Shown here piece by piece: positions 46,771-58,890 of a DNA stretch of 64,000 bases. The position numbers were made by a program, and so were the translations under genes. Location: assembly GCA_030068075.1 (NCBI GenBank), contig CM057826.1:36382211-36446210 (forward strand), in the 5' to 3' direction. The notes below the pieces were generated by a model, which had not been told where the DNA came from, searched no databases, and worked only from the letters and a program-made list of their open reading frames with translations. The stretch comes from Paguma larvata (Eukaryota > Chordata > Mammalia > Carnivora > Viverridae). How positions within the stretch are numbered: position 1 is the stretch's first letter; each line of letters begins with the position of its first letter.

Positions 46771-47189
46771 GTGAATTCCGTCACCAAAATGCCACACATA
46801 TTAAACAACATAACTATATTTAAACAAAAATAAATGATATAGCATATATCATGGGTTGCTGAGTTAAGGCAGAATTATTGCCATCAAAGAAATAAGAGCA
46901 TATAGGGGATTTCACCTTACCCTAGTATCACACCATCCTACTCTGACCCCTCTTACCCTTCCTGCACTCTCCACTTCTCCCCTTCCTCCTAATCCCCAGA
47001 AGACCAAGGAAGACTATCCAGTCAGGATTAAGGCTAGATAGCACTCATTTTCCCAGGTGGAAGCAGAGTTGGCATTACTTGTCCATTTCTACAGAACATT
47101 CACTTTTACTCCCTATTTTATGAGAAATTCTGTCTTTACATGTCAGAGTAACCTTTTAGTGTACATAGAAATACATCTCTAAAAAATTA
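46771..47189. other. No recognised feature
   Basis: Unique; CT-rich around 46920-47000. Confidence 0.45.
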
Positions 47190-47810
47190 AGTGACTCTTC
47201 TAGAATGTGGGAGGGTTTTTAATCTGCAATTACTCTATTACATCTCTCAATGTCAGTTTTCCACGAGGCATCTGTTCAATTTTCAACACATACACAGCGT
47301 CACCACGGTGTCATAGAGTGTCTTTGTCACAGCTGGTATCCCAGTGGAGCTATTAATTTCTTTTGAAATCATGTTCCTTTTGTGACATAAGCAGAACATA
47401 AATAAGCATGTTAGAAGAAATTATTTTCATGATTTTTAATATGCTACCTATTTTCATGATAAGGGCCATGATCAAACATGTTCTCCCCTAGTAAACCAGC
47501 TAGATAGATCACCTATAATCTTTCTGATGCAAAAACCTAAGTGATATTTAAAAATCATGAACACCCACTTCAGGATGGATACTGCATAAGGTTACTCTCA
47601 TTTTCATGTGAAGTCCAAGTGTTGTAACAATTATGGCTCATTATGCTGTCAAAGAGAGACCTGTATTCAGTAACTATTTCCAACTCAAGACAGACTGTGT
47701 TGTTGCCAACAGGCTTTTCAATAACCTGTGACAAACCAGCCTGCAGAGGTTAGAATTTAGCCACTACACTGTCATCATTTTGTCTCAGTTCCTAAATCAT
47801 CTGGCTTCTT
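47190..47810. other. Repeat-free block, candidate conserved non-coding DNA
   Basis: Balanced composition, no transposon, with motifs such as 'gcaattactctattacatc', 'ggagctattaatttcttttg' and 'tcatgatttttaatatgc'. It lies in the SINE-poor half of the window. Conservation is not tested. Confidence 0.3.
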
Positions 47811-49089
47811 TTTGCAAAGATCACAGATAAATCCCTTTTCTTGCTCATTCTTGAAGAGTTCTTCTCAGTTCTCAGTATAATAAACATGATTGTCTAGTGA
47901 TTACATTCTTCATATTACTCATGGCTTTCATCTAACACAGTCTATGAAGGGAAGGGAGAAGGCAATCCCAATGGCATATGATGCTTTTAACTTAACTTCG
48001 AGAAAGGAAGCAGGAGGTCTTTCATTTAAAATATTTCATTCATCTCCTGGCTGTGTACCTGTCCTTTGCTGGCCATTTCATATGACCTTATCTATGCAGG
48101 GTTACTCTGGGAACTGCTTCTCTCCTAGACCGTGATCAAGCAGGCACCTAATCATCAATTCATAAGCTTCTGAGAAAAGCATAATAAATATCCTGTTTTA
48201 GAAATTCAAATAAAATGATTGAACAGTTATTATTTCTGATCTATCATGTGAGGATTTGAATTTAAAATTTTACTTTAAACTCATAGGTACCACTTATTTG
48301 CGTAAAACTGCATTCTTCTCTCTAATTTAAAAACGGAATGCCCTAAAAAGCTTAAGAGCAATGGCCTGTTTTCGGATGTGGAGAAGTTAAAAGGAAAAGA
48401 ATCAAAAAAGTGTTCAGATTATTGGGATTCGAATGGAGTGTACTTGTTCTCAACCCTGAAAATGGCACTCAGAGAAGAAAGAAAAAAGATGTATGTTTCC
48501 CTTCATTTGCCCCTGCTCGCTGATAGAAATATTTTATATTTTGGGACCTTTAAGATCTCTTGAGTTGAGTTCATTGAGATGGAGAAAAGTGTATAAGAAG
48601 ATAACTACAGCCCTTCAAATAAAGAAAGCCACAAACTCACCATCCTTATCATTAGAATTGTATTGCATTGTATTTACAACAATAATTATGACAGTGGTGA
48701 TGTTAATGAAGGAGGAGGAGGGGAGATAGAGAAGCGGCAGCTGCATTGTGAACATTATTTTGTAACTTGATAATGTCATTTTTTCATGATCTCTTCAGTG
48801 GAAATGTAGGAAGAACAACCTTGTCATTGAAATTTGTTTTGCTTGAAGAGTCACAGCAACTACTGTGCTGTGCACAGTATATGCAGATGTCTACACACGT
48901 GCACATATTTGGTTAGCAATATATTTATGCATATAGGTGTATTATGTACATGCACACGTATATAATATATGCATACACACATACATATTTAATCCTTGTA
49001 GACTTAGGCTTGAACATATAGTGTTTTTGTTTTAAAAAAGACTAAGATCTATTTGGAAATAAAAGGGAAATACGATTGAACCATTGGAT
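47811..49089. other. No recognised feature
   Basis: Unique DNA. An imperfect AC/AT-alternating stretch at 48885-48990 ('cacacgtgcacatatttgg') is a degenerate microsatellite. Frames at 47890-48135 and 48378-48729 have no domain. Confidence 0.45.
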
Positions 49090-49340
49090 ACCGCCTCATG
49101 CACAAATCAAAGAAATACCAAGGGCGCAGCCAAAACCATCTGATGCAAACATCGATACTTGGGTCATGCAACATTTTCTTGCTTCAAGAATTCACATTGT
49201 TGATTACTTATCAAAATGAGGATGAATATTGGGGTAATTAAAGTTAATTTACTGGCTCATAAATTTTAATGCATTTGGTGACATGTAAGGCCCAAACTAG
49301 CACAATAACCCAATCAGGTTTTTTTCTAGGCAAAAAGTAC
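49090..49340. other. Candidate conserved non-coding DNA
   Basis: Repeat-free, with 'ggtaattaaagttaatttac', 'ttaatgcatttggtgacatg' and 'ttgttgattacttatcaaaa' in one 250-base block, a dense set of homeodomain- and SOX-like words. Inference only. Confidence 0.35.
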
Positions 49341-49720
49341 TTCACACATTTGTAAGCGGCTGAGATACCTATATCAATAAAACAACATTGTTGATAATCC
49401 ATAACTCATAAATTGTACATATTTTAGTTTTCTTATTCTTATGCATTTTATATTAGGTTTGATTGTATCCTTCTGAATACAGACATACCATGTTCTTACT
49501 TCAAAAATGCTATGAGAACTTAATACTTTGCATAAAATGGGTCTCAAAAAAATGCCAAGCCCCGTAACTGTGATCTACAGTTTCAATACTCGTGATTCAT
49601 ACTCTTGCATTAAATTTTGACTCATATTAAAAGTTGCTGTGCTTAGGAGAGATGATATGTTTAACTTTATCAGTCATTCATAGTCAGGATGAATCAGTTT
49701 ATCATGGTCTGTCCTGAGGA
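49341..49720. other. No recognised feature
   Basis: Unique AT-rich spacer. Confidence 0.45.
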
Positions 49721-49810
49721 TCTATAAATAGGAGATAGGGGAGCAGAAGGACTGCATAGTCCTGAGTGCCTGAGAACTGAGAGAAGGCCACCGGAGGGGG
49801 GGGAGTGGGC
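49721..49810 (+). promoter_or_regulatory. TATA-box-like site before a GC-richer segment
   Basis: A close match to the TATA consensus, TATAAATAG at 49723-49731, stands about 30 bases before 'gcagaaggactgcatagtc' and a G-run ('ggaggggggggagtgg'). An AATAAA occurs at about 50062. This could be a core promoter of a non-coding RNA, an old LTR, or chance. No transcript evidence is available. Confidence 0.2.
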
Positions 49811-50860
49811 ACGGAGAACGAACTTTGTTTATTTCACTGTTGTTCAGTCTGTGCTGCAAAGCAAGAAAGGACACTGATTTACTCCTTAAACTAGACAAAC
49901 CAGCATTATGTACTGAGGCATGAGGACATTATTGACAATGTCTAGTTGACATTTTAGTGCCATTCTCTGACATTTGTCTCTGTTCAGCCTGAGAAAGTTA
50001 TCATTATCTTCCTTGTTCTTCCCCACCCTCTGTCCCTACCCAATTCTACAAAGCTTGGTGAAATAAAAGAAGCTTTACTTGAGCTTTTCTTGACTCTGGA
50101 TTCCTTAAGAATAGTGCCATGTGAGTGAAAGTCCAATTCCTGTAAATGGCATTAGGTTTATGGTGTGATTTATTTATTTATTCATTTGCCAGATAATAGA
50201 GGAAGAGCTGGTGGAGCTGAGGTCAAATCAACATATACATAAGATATGTGATTTTAGAGCTGGAGACAGCTTCACAGACATCGCTTGACTGTCATCGACT
50301 ATGGAACTGTCATCCCCATCATGCTTAGGCATATTAAATGGCACGACACTTTAGCAGGGCATGTCAATTCAGTGAAGAGTGATGAAGAGTAAGCTACATG
50401 CATGCTAATCTGGAAAGTGTTAGGAAACTGCTTTGGAGCCTATGATTCCAGTTTGAGAAATGACAATGTCCAGTTTGTTGTCATAACAAGGGAAAAAGGT
50501 GTACTATTCATAAAACAGCAAGTCATAGGTAGAGATTTCTGACTTTGCTCTTTGCTGTATTATTAGGTGGGAACCAAAACAAGTGGGATTTAAGAATACA
50601 GACATTCAAATCTCATCCAGAGCCAAAATAAAAAAAAATGGACACTCAGAATATATCTGAGAGACATATTCAGTCTAGAATTCAAGAGATCAAGAAAAAT
50701 TATAAGATTCCAAAATTAAGGTCTTTAATAATGAGTAGTAAACAATAGAAGTCAGCAATAGCAAGTCAAATATAGAAAAATATATCTATATATATGAGAC
50801 ATTTATTCTCTTTGTTCTTTAGAAATAAAGACCATTTCTTCCTCTCAGGAAATAAAATTT
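49811..50860. other. No recognised feature
   Basis: Unique DNA. Confidence 0.45.
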
Positions 50861-51116
50861 TAAAAGCGATACTGGCTCAGTAGGTTAAGTGTCCAACTTC
50901 AGCTCAGGTCGTAATCTTGCACTTTGTGAGTTTGAGCCCCATGTCGGGCTCTGTGCTGACAGCTAAGAGCCTGGAGCCTGCTTTGGATTCCATGTCTCCC
51001 TCTCTCTCTGCCCTTCCCCCACTTGTGTGTGTGTGCACGCTCACTCTCTCTTTCTCTTTCTCTCTCTCAAAAATAAATAAATAAATATTAAAAGAATAAA
51101 AAATAAAAGCCATACT
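50861..51116 (+). mobile_element. tRNA-SINE, slightly 5'-truncated, 13-base duplication
   Basis: It begins at 'ggctcagtaggttaag' (50874) without the 'ggggcgcctgggt' head, then runs through B box 'gagtttgagcccc', CT/GT-rich body (short GT run at 51024-51033) and A-rich tail. The duplication is 'taaaagcgatact' at 50861-50873 and 'taaaagccatact' at 51104-51116. It is the only SINE found between 46 and 59.8 kb. Confidence 0.95.
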
Positions 51117-51217
51117 TAATACCCACATCTTTTAAATTATGACTTTTGAAAAAGAGGACACATTTGTTCCTGGGAACTTCATAGCCCAGTTACAACACAA
51201 ACTGGTTTATAACATTT

Positions 51218-51312
51218 CCTTATTTATACAGGTAAGTATTCAAAATAGATTCAGAGGCAAAAATCTAATACCATTTAGAGATGGAATTTGAACACAGATT
51301 CAGCAATGCATG
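51218..51312 (-). repeat. MIR fragment, antisense
   Basis: 'ttatttatacaggtaagtat', 'agattcagaggcaaaaatct' and 'gatggaatttgaacacagat' follow the antisense MIR core ('ttgcccaaggtcac', 'gctgggatttgaacccagg') with high divergence. Confidence 0.55.
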
Positions 51313-54305
51313 ACCAGTTGGAAGATACTTTTGTTTCTCCCACTTGGGGCAGTTTGCTCACTAGGGTGATATAAATGAAAAGAATTAGGCATGTCAACCA
51401 AACATATTTTTGCACTTAAAAATTATACATTTTATTATTAATTCTCCAGAAATTAGTATAGTTGCCTATATAGTGTACATAAAGACTTTTGATAGGTCAC
51501 ATTGTTTTCGTAGCAAATTAATCACTTACCTGTAATGATTTTGATTTATTCATTTTATAAGAAATGCTCAATTAAAAACTGTTACCTTTTAATTACATTT
51601 TTATTTACATATTTTGAGTTTTAGATTTTAAGCCAGGTCTTGGGCAACAAATCAAGTGACTTTGATCAAAGTCTTTGGAAAATGTAATGTTTTAAGGACA
51701 CATTTAATTGGATCACAGTTTGAAGTGGTAGCAGAGTGAGTTTGCCCTTTGTCATAACGTACCTAGGAATCCTGATCTATATTCCTGATTGCTATTGATT
51801 TTTCTAGATTTCATTATAAAATCAATAACTGTTGTACAGGGTAAAATAGTTTACAAGGGTTGCAACATACTGTGGACTTCTGAAAACATACTGAGCTCGG
51901 TGAAGCCACCCAGGCAGCCAATTAGGAGAAAACATCTATTAGGTAAAAACAGGGCAGTCCCATTGACTGCTATTGATTTTCTTAGCCCTGTGAAAAGACA
52001 ATCAATTAGATAAAGAAGGCTAATGTTACAGCTGCAATTTAATAACCCCTAAAAAAAGAAGGAGGGCTATTGATTCCTGACATGGAATGTTGAGGCTTAT
52101 TGAAATATACTGAACTTCACCTGTCTTTTAATCAGGCCTGCAGAGATGAGAGGAAGCCTGCCTTTCTAGACTTGTGGTACAGAATCCCAATTATTAAAGA
52201 GCCTTGATGATGCCAGACCTAAGAGATGCAAATGAATCAGAACTTTAGAAGAAACGCAAGCCCAGATTGAATACTAAATCATGGGAGCTATTGACAGAAA
52301 CTGTCTTGGTGAAGGTTGTTTCTTTTTCCATACAGAGCTCACCAGAGTACCACCTGTCATTTTCAAAAGCAAAGTCAGTTTTGCCAACCAGCCGTGAATG
52401 ACAAATAAAGCTTTATATGAAACACAAGGGCATATTATGGGCTATTGTGAGTTCTGCTAAGTGCTAATTTATCTGGCTTGTTCTCTTCAGCAAACATAGG
52501 CACAGACACATGAAATAATCCATCTAATTATGTAGCTATTTAGGAGAAAAACAAAGCAAGGTGTTTTGTGTGTTGCCAAAGGTACATGATACAAGAAAAG
52601 TTTTCACAAAACCTTATGTAGCTAATGAAAATAAAGGAAATGCTACAAGCTGTAACAATTTTAGAACAAATAAACTTTTGCTAGTTTTGGGTTTTGGGAG
52701 GCCCAGCTGCTTTTCATAAATAGATGAGTACTTTCATTCATTTTTCTTATAGTCCCTAATTGGAAATGGCTAATAGGCCTTGTCCCTTTCAAGTATAAAA
52801 TCTGGCCTAAAATACCTCATATAGATATTTTCTTTATGCTTTTCTTTTCTATTGCATGTATTTGATCCTTTCTCCCTCATTATATATATATGCCTTTTTA
52901 CCAGCAGACAGCTGCTATTCACAATAATTGCTAGGGCAGTCAATTATACTTTAAATAGACCTACTTGAGGACAAATGGTGCTCTAAATTGTACTAAAGGC
53001 ATACCATACACAAAGGCTATGTCATTTCTAGTATCTGAAATATTCTAAATATTCCTGAGCGGCGATATAGTTTATATATCTTACTCCAGCACGTCAAAGG
53101 CTTTCTCCAAAATATTTCCAGAATACGAGGGTCCTATTCTGTGAACCATTACTTAATTACCTAAATTTCTATTTATAAGCAGAAGAATACATTGTGCTAA
53201 TTCCCCCATGTGTATTTAGATAGCATAAATCAGCATTGTAAGGAATCTGTTTTGTTGATAGTAGTTTTTTCTATTAGAAGCCATGCGAATTCAATATGCA
53301 TGCATGCTTCTAATCATTAACATGGATGTTTAAAAGGTGTCCCTCAAAGGGCAGATTTTTCCATAGGAATTATACATTTGTGAAAATAACTACTGATTTG
53401 GACAAAAAATTAGATTTTGAAATTTAATATCACAATCAAAAGTGGGTAAATATGTGCTTTATTTCGATCATGCTTTACACATAATAGTGTTAATTTTATA
53501 AACACTATTAGAGACAGTGTCACAAGTAAGGACATATGTCTGTGTAACATTATAACCCTGGCATAATAATCAACACATTATTGACTGGCAAAAGGACAGT
53601 AGTCCATAAAAATTCAAAATGCAATGTTTACAGACAAATCACAGTAATAATCTTTTTCAGAATCAAAATTTCAGGATTGAAAATATTTATATCATTTAAA
53701 TATTAAAAATAATTTATTCAGATCTTGGAACGTTATACCAAAATGTCTATTTTCTTTCACTTTTTTATCCGTTGCAAAGGATTGCATGTGGGTCATTTAT
53801 TCTCAAAAATGTGTTTTGCTGCTAATATATAATATTCATTTTTATTCTCATAGGTATCTAGAATAAAATTCCATGCTTCTTGGGTATCTTGGATGTATGT
53901 GTTCTGAATTTTATTTTGACCCTGAAGGTTTAAGATAGCTCTCTCACTGTTAGATTAGCACAAGTGAAAAAAAATATATAGAGCCTAAATAAAATCCGGG
54001 TTGTAAGGGATAAGGATCTATCAAAAGAAGAGTATTGAAAGTGCATATTTAAACATCAGGGAAGAGCTTTGTGACACGTACACCTCTATTAGAGATCTCG
54101 AAGTAACAGTTAGCTGTCCAACATGCAACACAAGAGTCCTTCACTCAGACGTCTTCCGCATTTTGCTCAGACTGCAAAAATAAAAACTTCGCTTTACAGC
54201 ATATGGCTAGCCTTGGCAACAAGGTCAAGTTATATTTTCAAATCCTTAAAAAATGGCTTATGAATGAGTGAGAGCCAATGAATTACCAAAAAATATTTTT
54301 AGTGG
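51313..54305. other. 3-kb repeat-free block, strongest conserved-DNA candidate
   Basis: I see no SINE, L1, MIR or LTR over about 3 kb, the longest clean stretch in the window. It has phrases typical of deeply conserved enhancers: 'gatgccagacctaagagatg' then the POU octamer ATGCAAAT (52226-52233), 'cccaattattaaagagcc', 'atccatctaattatgtagc', and 'gaatgacaaataaagc'. The plus frame at 51789-52013 has no domain. Absence of insertions can reflect selection or chance. Confidence 0.4.
52226..52233 (+). promoter_or_regulatory. POU octamer motif ATGCAAAT
   Basis: An exact ATGCAAAT octamer, the binding word of OCT/POU factors, within 'agagatgcaaatgaatcag'. A second exact copy is at 54854-54861, in an A- and GT-rich context. 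An 8-base word is expected by chance every few tens of kilobases, so only the surrounding clean block gives it weight. Confidence 0.3.
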
Positions 54306-54505
54306 GGGTTGTATGGGACACTGATCAACCTCTGGCTCCCCTGCTTCATAACTGTGCAATTCCGGGGAAATTACTTAAACTCCCTGCCCTCCTCTTCTCC
54401 CCACACCCCAATTCTCTCATTTGTAAAATGGGGGAAATTGTCGCTTCTTTCTTAAGATTGTTGTGCAGATTCAAAAATAATAAAAGAATTTAAAGGAACG
54501 TGATG
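54306..54505 (+). repeat. MIR
   Basis: 'caacctctggctcccctgct', 'gggaaattacttaaactccc', 'ctctcatttgtaaaatgggg', 'gattgttgtgcagattcaaa' and 'aataaaagaatttaaaggaa' follow MIR closely. The frame at 54278-54493 is its translation and not a gene. Confidence 0.88.
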
Positions 54506-55314
54506 GAAAAAATGTTATTATCACTATTATTATAATTGTGATTATGTTTATATTATTTTATCAGTAGTATACTAAAACATTTGGCCTGAGGACATTTTCG
54601 AAACCATTTTTTTAAATCTCACTTTGAAATCTCAATCTCATTTGAATTGGACCGTGACTTTTGATTAAATTATAGCTACATACACATGCAATTTGTGAAA
54701 AAAGGTTCATAAACTGATTGGAGTTAATAGTACAGCCACTTCAAATGGAAAGAACTTTAATTTATGGATTCGCTTTGTTCTTATTCCTTTATCCAACTAG
54801 CATAAAATAATGTACATCTCAAAGCAAAAAAAAAAAAAAAATGGGATACATTTATGCAAATACCCGCCCCTCCGCCCGGATGGAATGTGTGCAGGCTTGC
54901 GTGTGTGTGCGCGTGTGTGTGTGTGTGTGTGTAGTTCTGTGGGTGTGTTTTTGATGTGCAAAGAATAACTTCAATTTGGTTGCCCCGAATCAGAATACTC
55001 TTTGAAACGAAACAGAATTTATAGGTTACAATAAATTTCATCTAGTGAAAAACTTGAACTGGAGTTGATGAGACTGTTCTAATTCGGGTTTGATTATAGA
55101 ATAATTTGGGCAAATGGAGGCAAATCTCTCAACATTTATCTACCTCATGGTATGCAAATAACACGACTAATGTAAAATTTGTTTCCATTACAAAAACAAT
55201 AAAACTTAAGGTTCCAGATCAATAGATGAAGACTCTTAGAATGGTCAACATAAGAAATTTAAACGTGCACGCTCACTTTGGGAATGGTACTTTCCTCAGC
55301 TCCTGCTATTTTGA
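54506..55314. other. Unique DNA with two simple repeats
   Basis: Nothing recognised except an A-run of 16 at 54826-54841 and a GT/GC microsatellite at 54899-54932 ('gtgtgtgtgcgcgtgtgtgt'). Confidence 0.6.
54899..54932 (+). repeat. (GT)n microsatellite with GC interruptions
   Basis: A GT run broken by two GC units, about 34 bases. The antisense (CA) strand gives the Thr/His-rich minus frame 54781-55041. Confidence 0.95.
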
Positions 55315-55532
55315 CTTAAAGAGATACTTGCTCAATTGGGGGATGATTTTTTGAGCATGGGAGGCAGTTGGCAACATTTGGACACATTTTGATCATCATA
55401 ATTAAGGGACAGAGGCTCCTGGAATCCAGTGGTTAGAGGCTAAAAGGCTGCTAAATATCTAACAGTGCATGTAACCACAACAAAGAAGTATGCGGCCCAA
55501 AACTGCATTAGTGCTTCTGTTGAGAAATCCTG
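55315..55532 (+). mobile_element. MER20 (hAT-Charlie DNA transposon fossil)
   Basis: Nearly full-length match in order: 'ttggcaacatttggacacat', 'gatcatcataattaaggga', 'ccagtggttagaggctaaaa', 'ggctgctaaatatctaacag', 'ccacaacaaagaagtatgcg', 'gcccaaaactgcattagtgc' and the terminal 'gttgagaaatcctg'. The left end is eroded. The opposing frames at 55440-55665 lie across it and are not genes. MER20 is a non-autonomous, eutherian-wide element and some copies became regulatory, which is not shown here. Confidence 0.9.
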
Positions 55533-56492
55533 GCTTGGATGTATGGCCTTTGCTTTTATTGTCGTAGTCATCATTGGACATGTACATGTGCGGGACACCA
55601 AAGGGATTGGTTTCAAGCTATTTATAGACATTAATTCCTTTATAACTAAGACAATGGAAAGTTAAGTATTGTCTTGAGAATGCGATAGGGGATAGAATCT
55701 TTCCTCGCCTCTCCATGGGCCTTGTCTGAGAATCCAGAAGTACAGGTTCCAGGAAATTATGTGTTCATTTTTTTCCTACCACATTAACTGAAACGCATGA
55801 GAAACGTCAGTGGGCAAGGGGATTTACTAACACATTGTCTAGAATTAGTAAGAGTTTTGTTGTAGAAACAGAATTTCTATTAAAATATGTTTACCTTGGT
55901 CTTTATAGAATTTCCATCATCTTCAAAATTCATACTCATGCCGTAAGCATTAATTTTCCCATGATATAGCAAACCCCAGCATTGCAGAACAAACAACTAC
56001 ACAATTATGTATGTGGATCTGAGTTCAAAACCATTGTGCAGATATGGAAAAGAAAACAAATGTTTGAAAGAGTCCCATTTTCCTCATTCTGAGAATGTTA
56101 GCATTCTGTTCTTTTGTTGTGAATTTTATAAGACGAACAGGCCGACAGGCTAAATGCTGAGTCTCATCAAACTTTATAGCTAAGCTCTAAAGTATGTCAC
56201 TTCAAAGCTTCCTTCTGTTGTCACCTCCCTTTATAGTGACACAGGATCTTGATCAATTACTTCACTGGTAAAATTTCAGGTGAATAACCATGTTAGTAGG
56301 AGTCATTTTTAAAAATTTGTTTCTCAAAATTAGCATAAGTTACCCTCAAAATGTTATTTTTTAATGCTTTGACTTGCGGAATAATATTGGAAATACCGAT
56401 AGCTTAAGAAAAGTGACAATATAACTGTCTACTTGTTTGATTTTATATAACTGGAAAAATTAAATGTTATTTCTAAAACTTTTCTTACTGAA
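55533..56492. other. No recognised feature
   Basis: Unique DNA. Confidence 0.45.
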
Positions 56493-56588
56493 AAGTAAAT
56501 TAACATGTCACTAAATTGTACACCATGAAAATAATATTACATTATATGTTAACTAAACGATATTTAAATAAAAACTTAAGTAAATTAA
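56493..56588 (+). mobile_element. 74-base L1 insertion with exact 11-base duplication
   Basis: Only the last 74 bases of the L1 3'UTR are present (56504-56577): 'tcactaaattgtacaccatg', 'ataatattacattatatgtt', 'tttaaataaaaactt'. It is flanked by exact copies of 'aagtaaattaa' at 56493-56503 and 56578-56588. It lacks a long A-tail. Confidence 0.88.
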
Positions 56589-57299
56589 TTAAAATGATGA
56601 GGGACAGAGAACAAAGTGAAAGTAAATTCGTGGATATGGGGATGCCTTTTCAAATGCCTTCAGACAGACAAAAGAGTTTTAATGGCCCACACAACAGTAA
56701 TAGTGAACTTTCTAGTTCTAGTACATTTTCTTTTTCTGAAATCATTTATCTTCAATTGTTCATTGGTTTGTTAAACAACTGTTTATAGTTCTCTGAAAAG
56801 ATCTTTGAGAAAGAATAACAAAGTTTAAAGCATGCATAGTTTCTACTGATGAAGAATGTAGAGTCTGTTTGAGAATCATCATCTAGTAAATGCAACGAAA
56901 GATCAAAGAATCCAGCAAATTCTTTTCTTAACCTATACTATTAATTTATTAGACTTTTTTCCCACTACTTTTCTCTTCTTTATGACTCATTTACCAAAAA
57001 AATCAAATTTCTTTTATATAAATTCAAGGAATCTTACAATTCAACAATACTTAGGGCTGTCCAATAGTGCCTTTTATTATTAGTTCTATTGATAATTTAA
57101 TACACTAGTCAGTTAATAGCATTTTGGATAGCTTGTCATTGGAGATATATAAAATTGTGAAGCAGCATTTAATCATTTATCCATCCATAATTGGCTATGT
57201 GAAAAATTCCACTTAATCCTATATCGAACACTGATTCAAAATAATTATTATTACTTATTATATTTTCCTTTATTTGAATAATTTCAGAACTCCTTGATT
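56589..57299. other. No recognised feature
   Basis: Unique AT-rich DNA. A plus frame covering 56516-56788 begins in the L1 piece and has no domain. Confidence 0.45.
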
Positions 57300-57480
57300 A
57301 TGTACTAATGTCACTGTTTTGCTACATTTACCTTCTTATCTACTAGTAGAGTTGATTACATTTGTATTTTAATACAAACATAAGCTGCAAGCATCTTGAT
57401 AAAGACTTGTCTAATTTATTTGTGTCCATGCTCATAGTACCTAATACATACTTAGCCTTCGATGAATACTTACAGAATTA
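57300..57480 (+). repeat. Old L2-type 3' end
   Basis: 'gcaagcatcttgataaagac', 'tgtccatgctcatagtacct', 'aatacatacttagccttcga' and 'tgaatacttacagaatta' follow the L2 end 'cagtgcctggcacatagtag ... aataaatatttgttgaatg' with considerable divergence. Confidence 0.5.
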
Positions 57481-57733
57481 AAAAAGAACCCAGTGAACGA
57501 ATGTATAGCTTCATTCAAACTATTGCTCACAATCTTCTGGAAACTCTACTTTACACAAAAGGTCACATTCTTATTTTCTGAGATCCTTTAACAGTTTCCT
57601 TACTGGTTCCTTTACCTTGTCTTACCGTGGGTGATCCCCAAAGTTCCTCAGTCCATCCTCCTTGCCCATCCTCCTCTTCCCTCAGCTCCTCAGAGACCTA
57701 ACCTAGTGTTATCATATCAACTCTCATGTGACC
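57481..57733. other. No recognised feature
   Basis: CT-rich unique DNA (57600-57720). Confidence 0.4.
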
Positions 57734-58010
57734 TCTGATGTGTATCGTTTTTTTTTTTTGTCCATTCGCTGTTATTTTTTAAAAAAATTTCCCCTAAGTT
57801 TTTATTTAAATTCCAGTTTGTTAACACAGTGTAATCTTAGTTTCAGATGTATAATTTAGGGATTCAACAGTTAGTTGCATACAACACATGATGCTCATCA
57901 CCAAGTGCCTTCCTTAATTTCCATCACCCATTAAACCCATCCCCACACCCACCTTTCCTCTGGTAACCATCAGTTTGTTCTCTTCAGTGAAAAGTCTGTT
58001 TCTGATGTGT
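57734..58010 (-). mobile_element. 5'-truncated L1, antisense, exact 10-base duplication
   Basis: Antisense L1 3'UTR: T-runs at 57748-57759, 'ttccagtttgttaacacagt', 'gatgctcatcaccaagtgcc', 'tccatcacccattaaaccca', 'ggtaaccatcagtttgttct'. The element is 57744-58000, flanked by 'tctgatgtgt' at 57734-57743 and 58001-58010. It is the only antisense L1 found in the window. Confidence 0.9.
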
Positions 58011-58890
58011 TTTGGGAGCTTCGGCTTATATTCTTACTGTTCTGTTGGCATTAGAGGAGGAGTAAATGTGAAAGGGAAATAAGACAGTCGGGAACACACA
58101 TTTTAGGCTAAGGAACTGTACATAAAAACAAAATCATGGAGTGGTTATGACAATGGCAAGTAGTTAATCCCAGCTGGAAGCCAGCCTTCATAAAGCTATG
58201 ATGAAAACTAAAGTAAACCGAAGACTAAATGAAAGGACATGCTTAGAGAAGCTTCTGAAGACTTTCAAAATCATCCCATATCAATAATTTGCAACATACT
58301 CTACAGAGTGTACAGAGATATTGAACGAGACTGTTCTCTTGGTCCTTGAATTAGGATAAACCTTAAAGCTGAAAGTAGGAGGCACTGTTTCCCACATTAC
58401 AAATGCAGATAGAGCTGAAAAAAAAAAAAATTCCAGCTATGGCTTACTGAGAGGCAGAAGAACTCAGACTCAGTGCTATCAGCTACCACTCAAACATTTA
58501 CTCTCAAGTTTACATTTAATACAAACAACAAAATATAAGAGAGCTGAAAGCAATAGGTCTTGTGGGCATACCTTGTGCATGAGGCTTTCACTACCACTAA
58601 GTCAATAAAGAGGTCAGAGACATCCACAACAAATCCTGCAGAGATGCTGTCTGGCTACAACAATGAGAGACTGGATTCTTGTTTCCTACCTGGGAGTTTT
58701 CTGAGTTGTTGAATCTACAATCCCATCAGATGGTTTCATTCTATTCAAATGTATTGATAGAATCCTTAGGAAGCTTTCACAGATCTTACTAATTGGGGTG
58801 TAAAAATGAAAAAATATGATGGTGCTTGCTTCTGTTGGAAATTTTTCTGAAGGTAGGAGGCATAAAGAAATAGCCTGAGCTAGCAGGATA
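58011..58890. other. No recognised feature
   Basis: Unique DNA; A-run at about 58420-58432; minus frame 58686-58958 has no domain. Confidence 0.45.
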
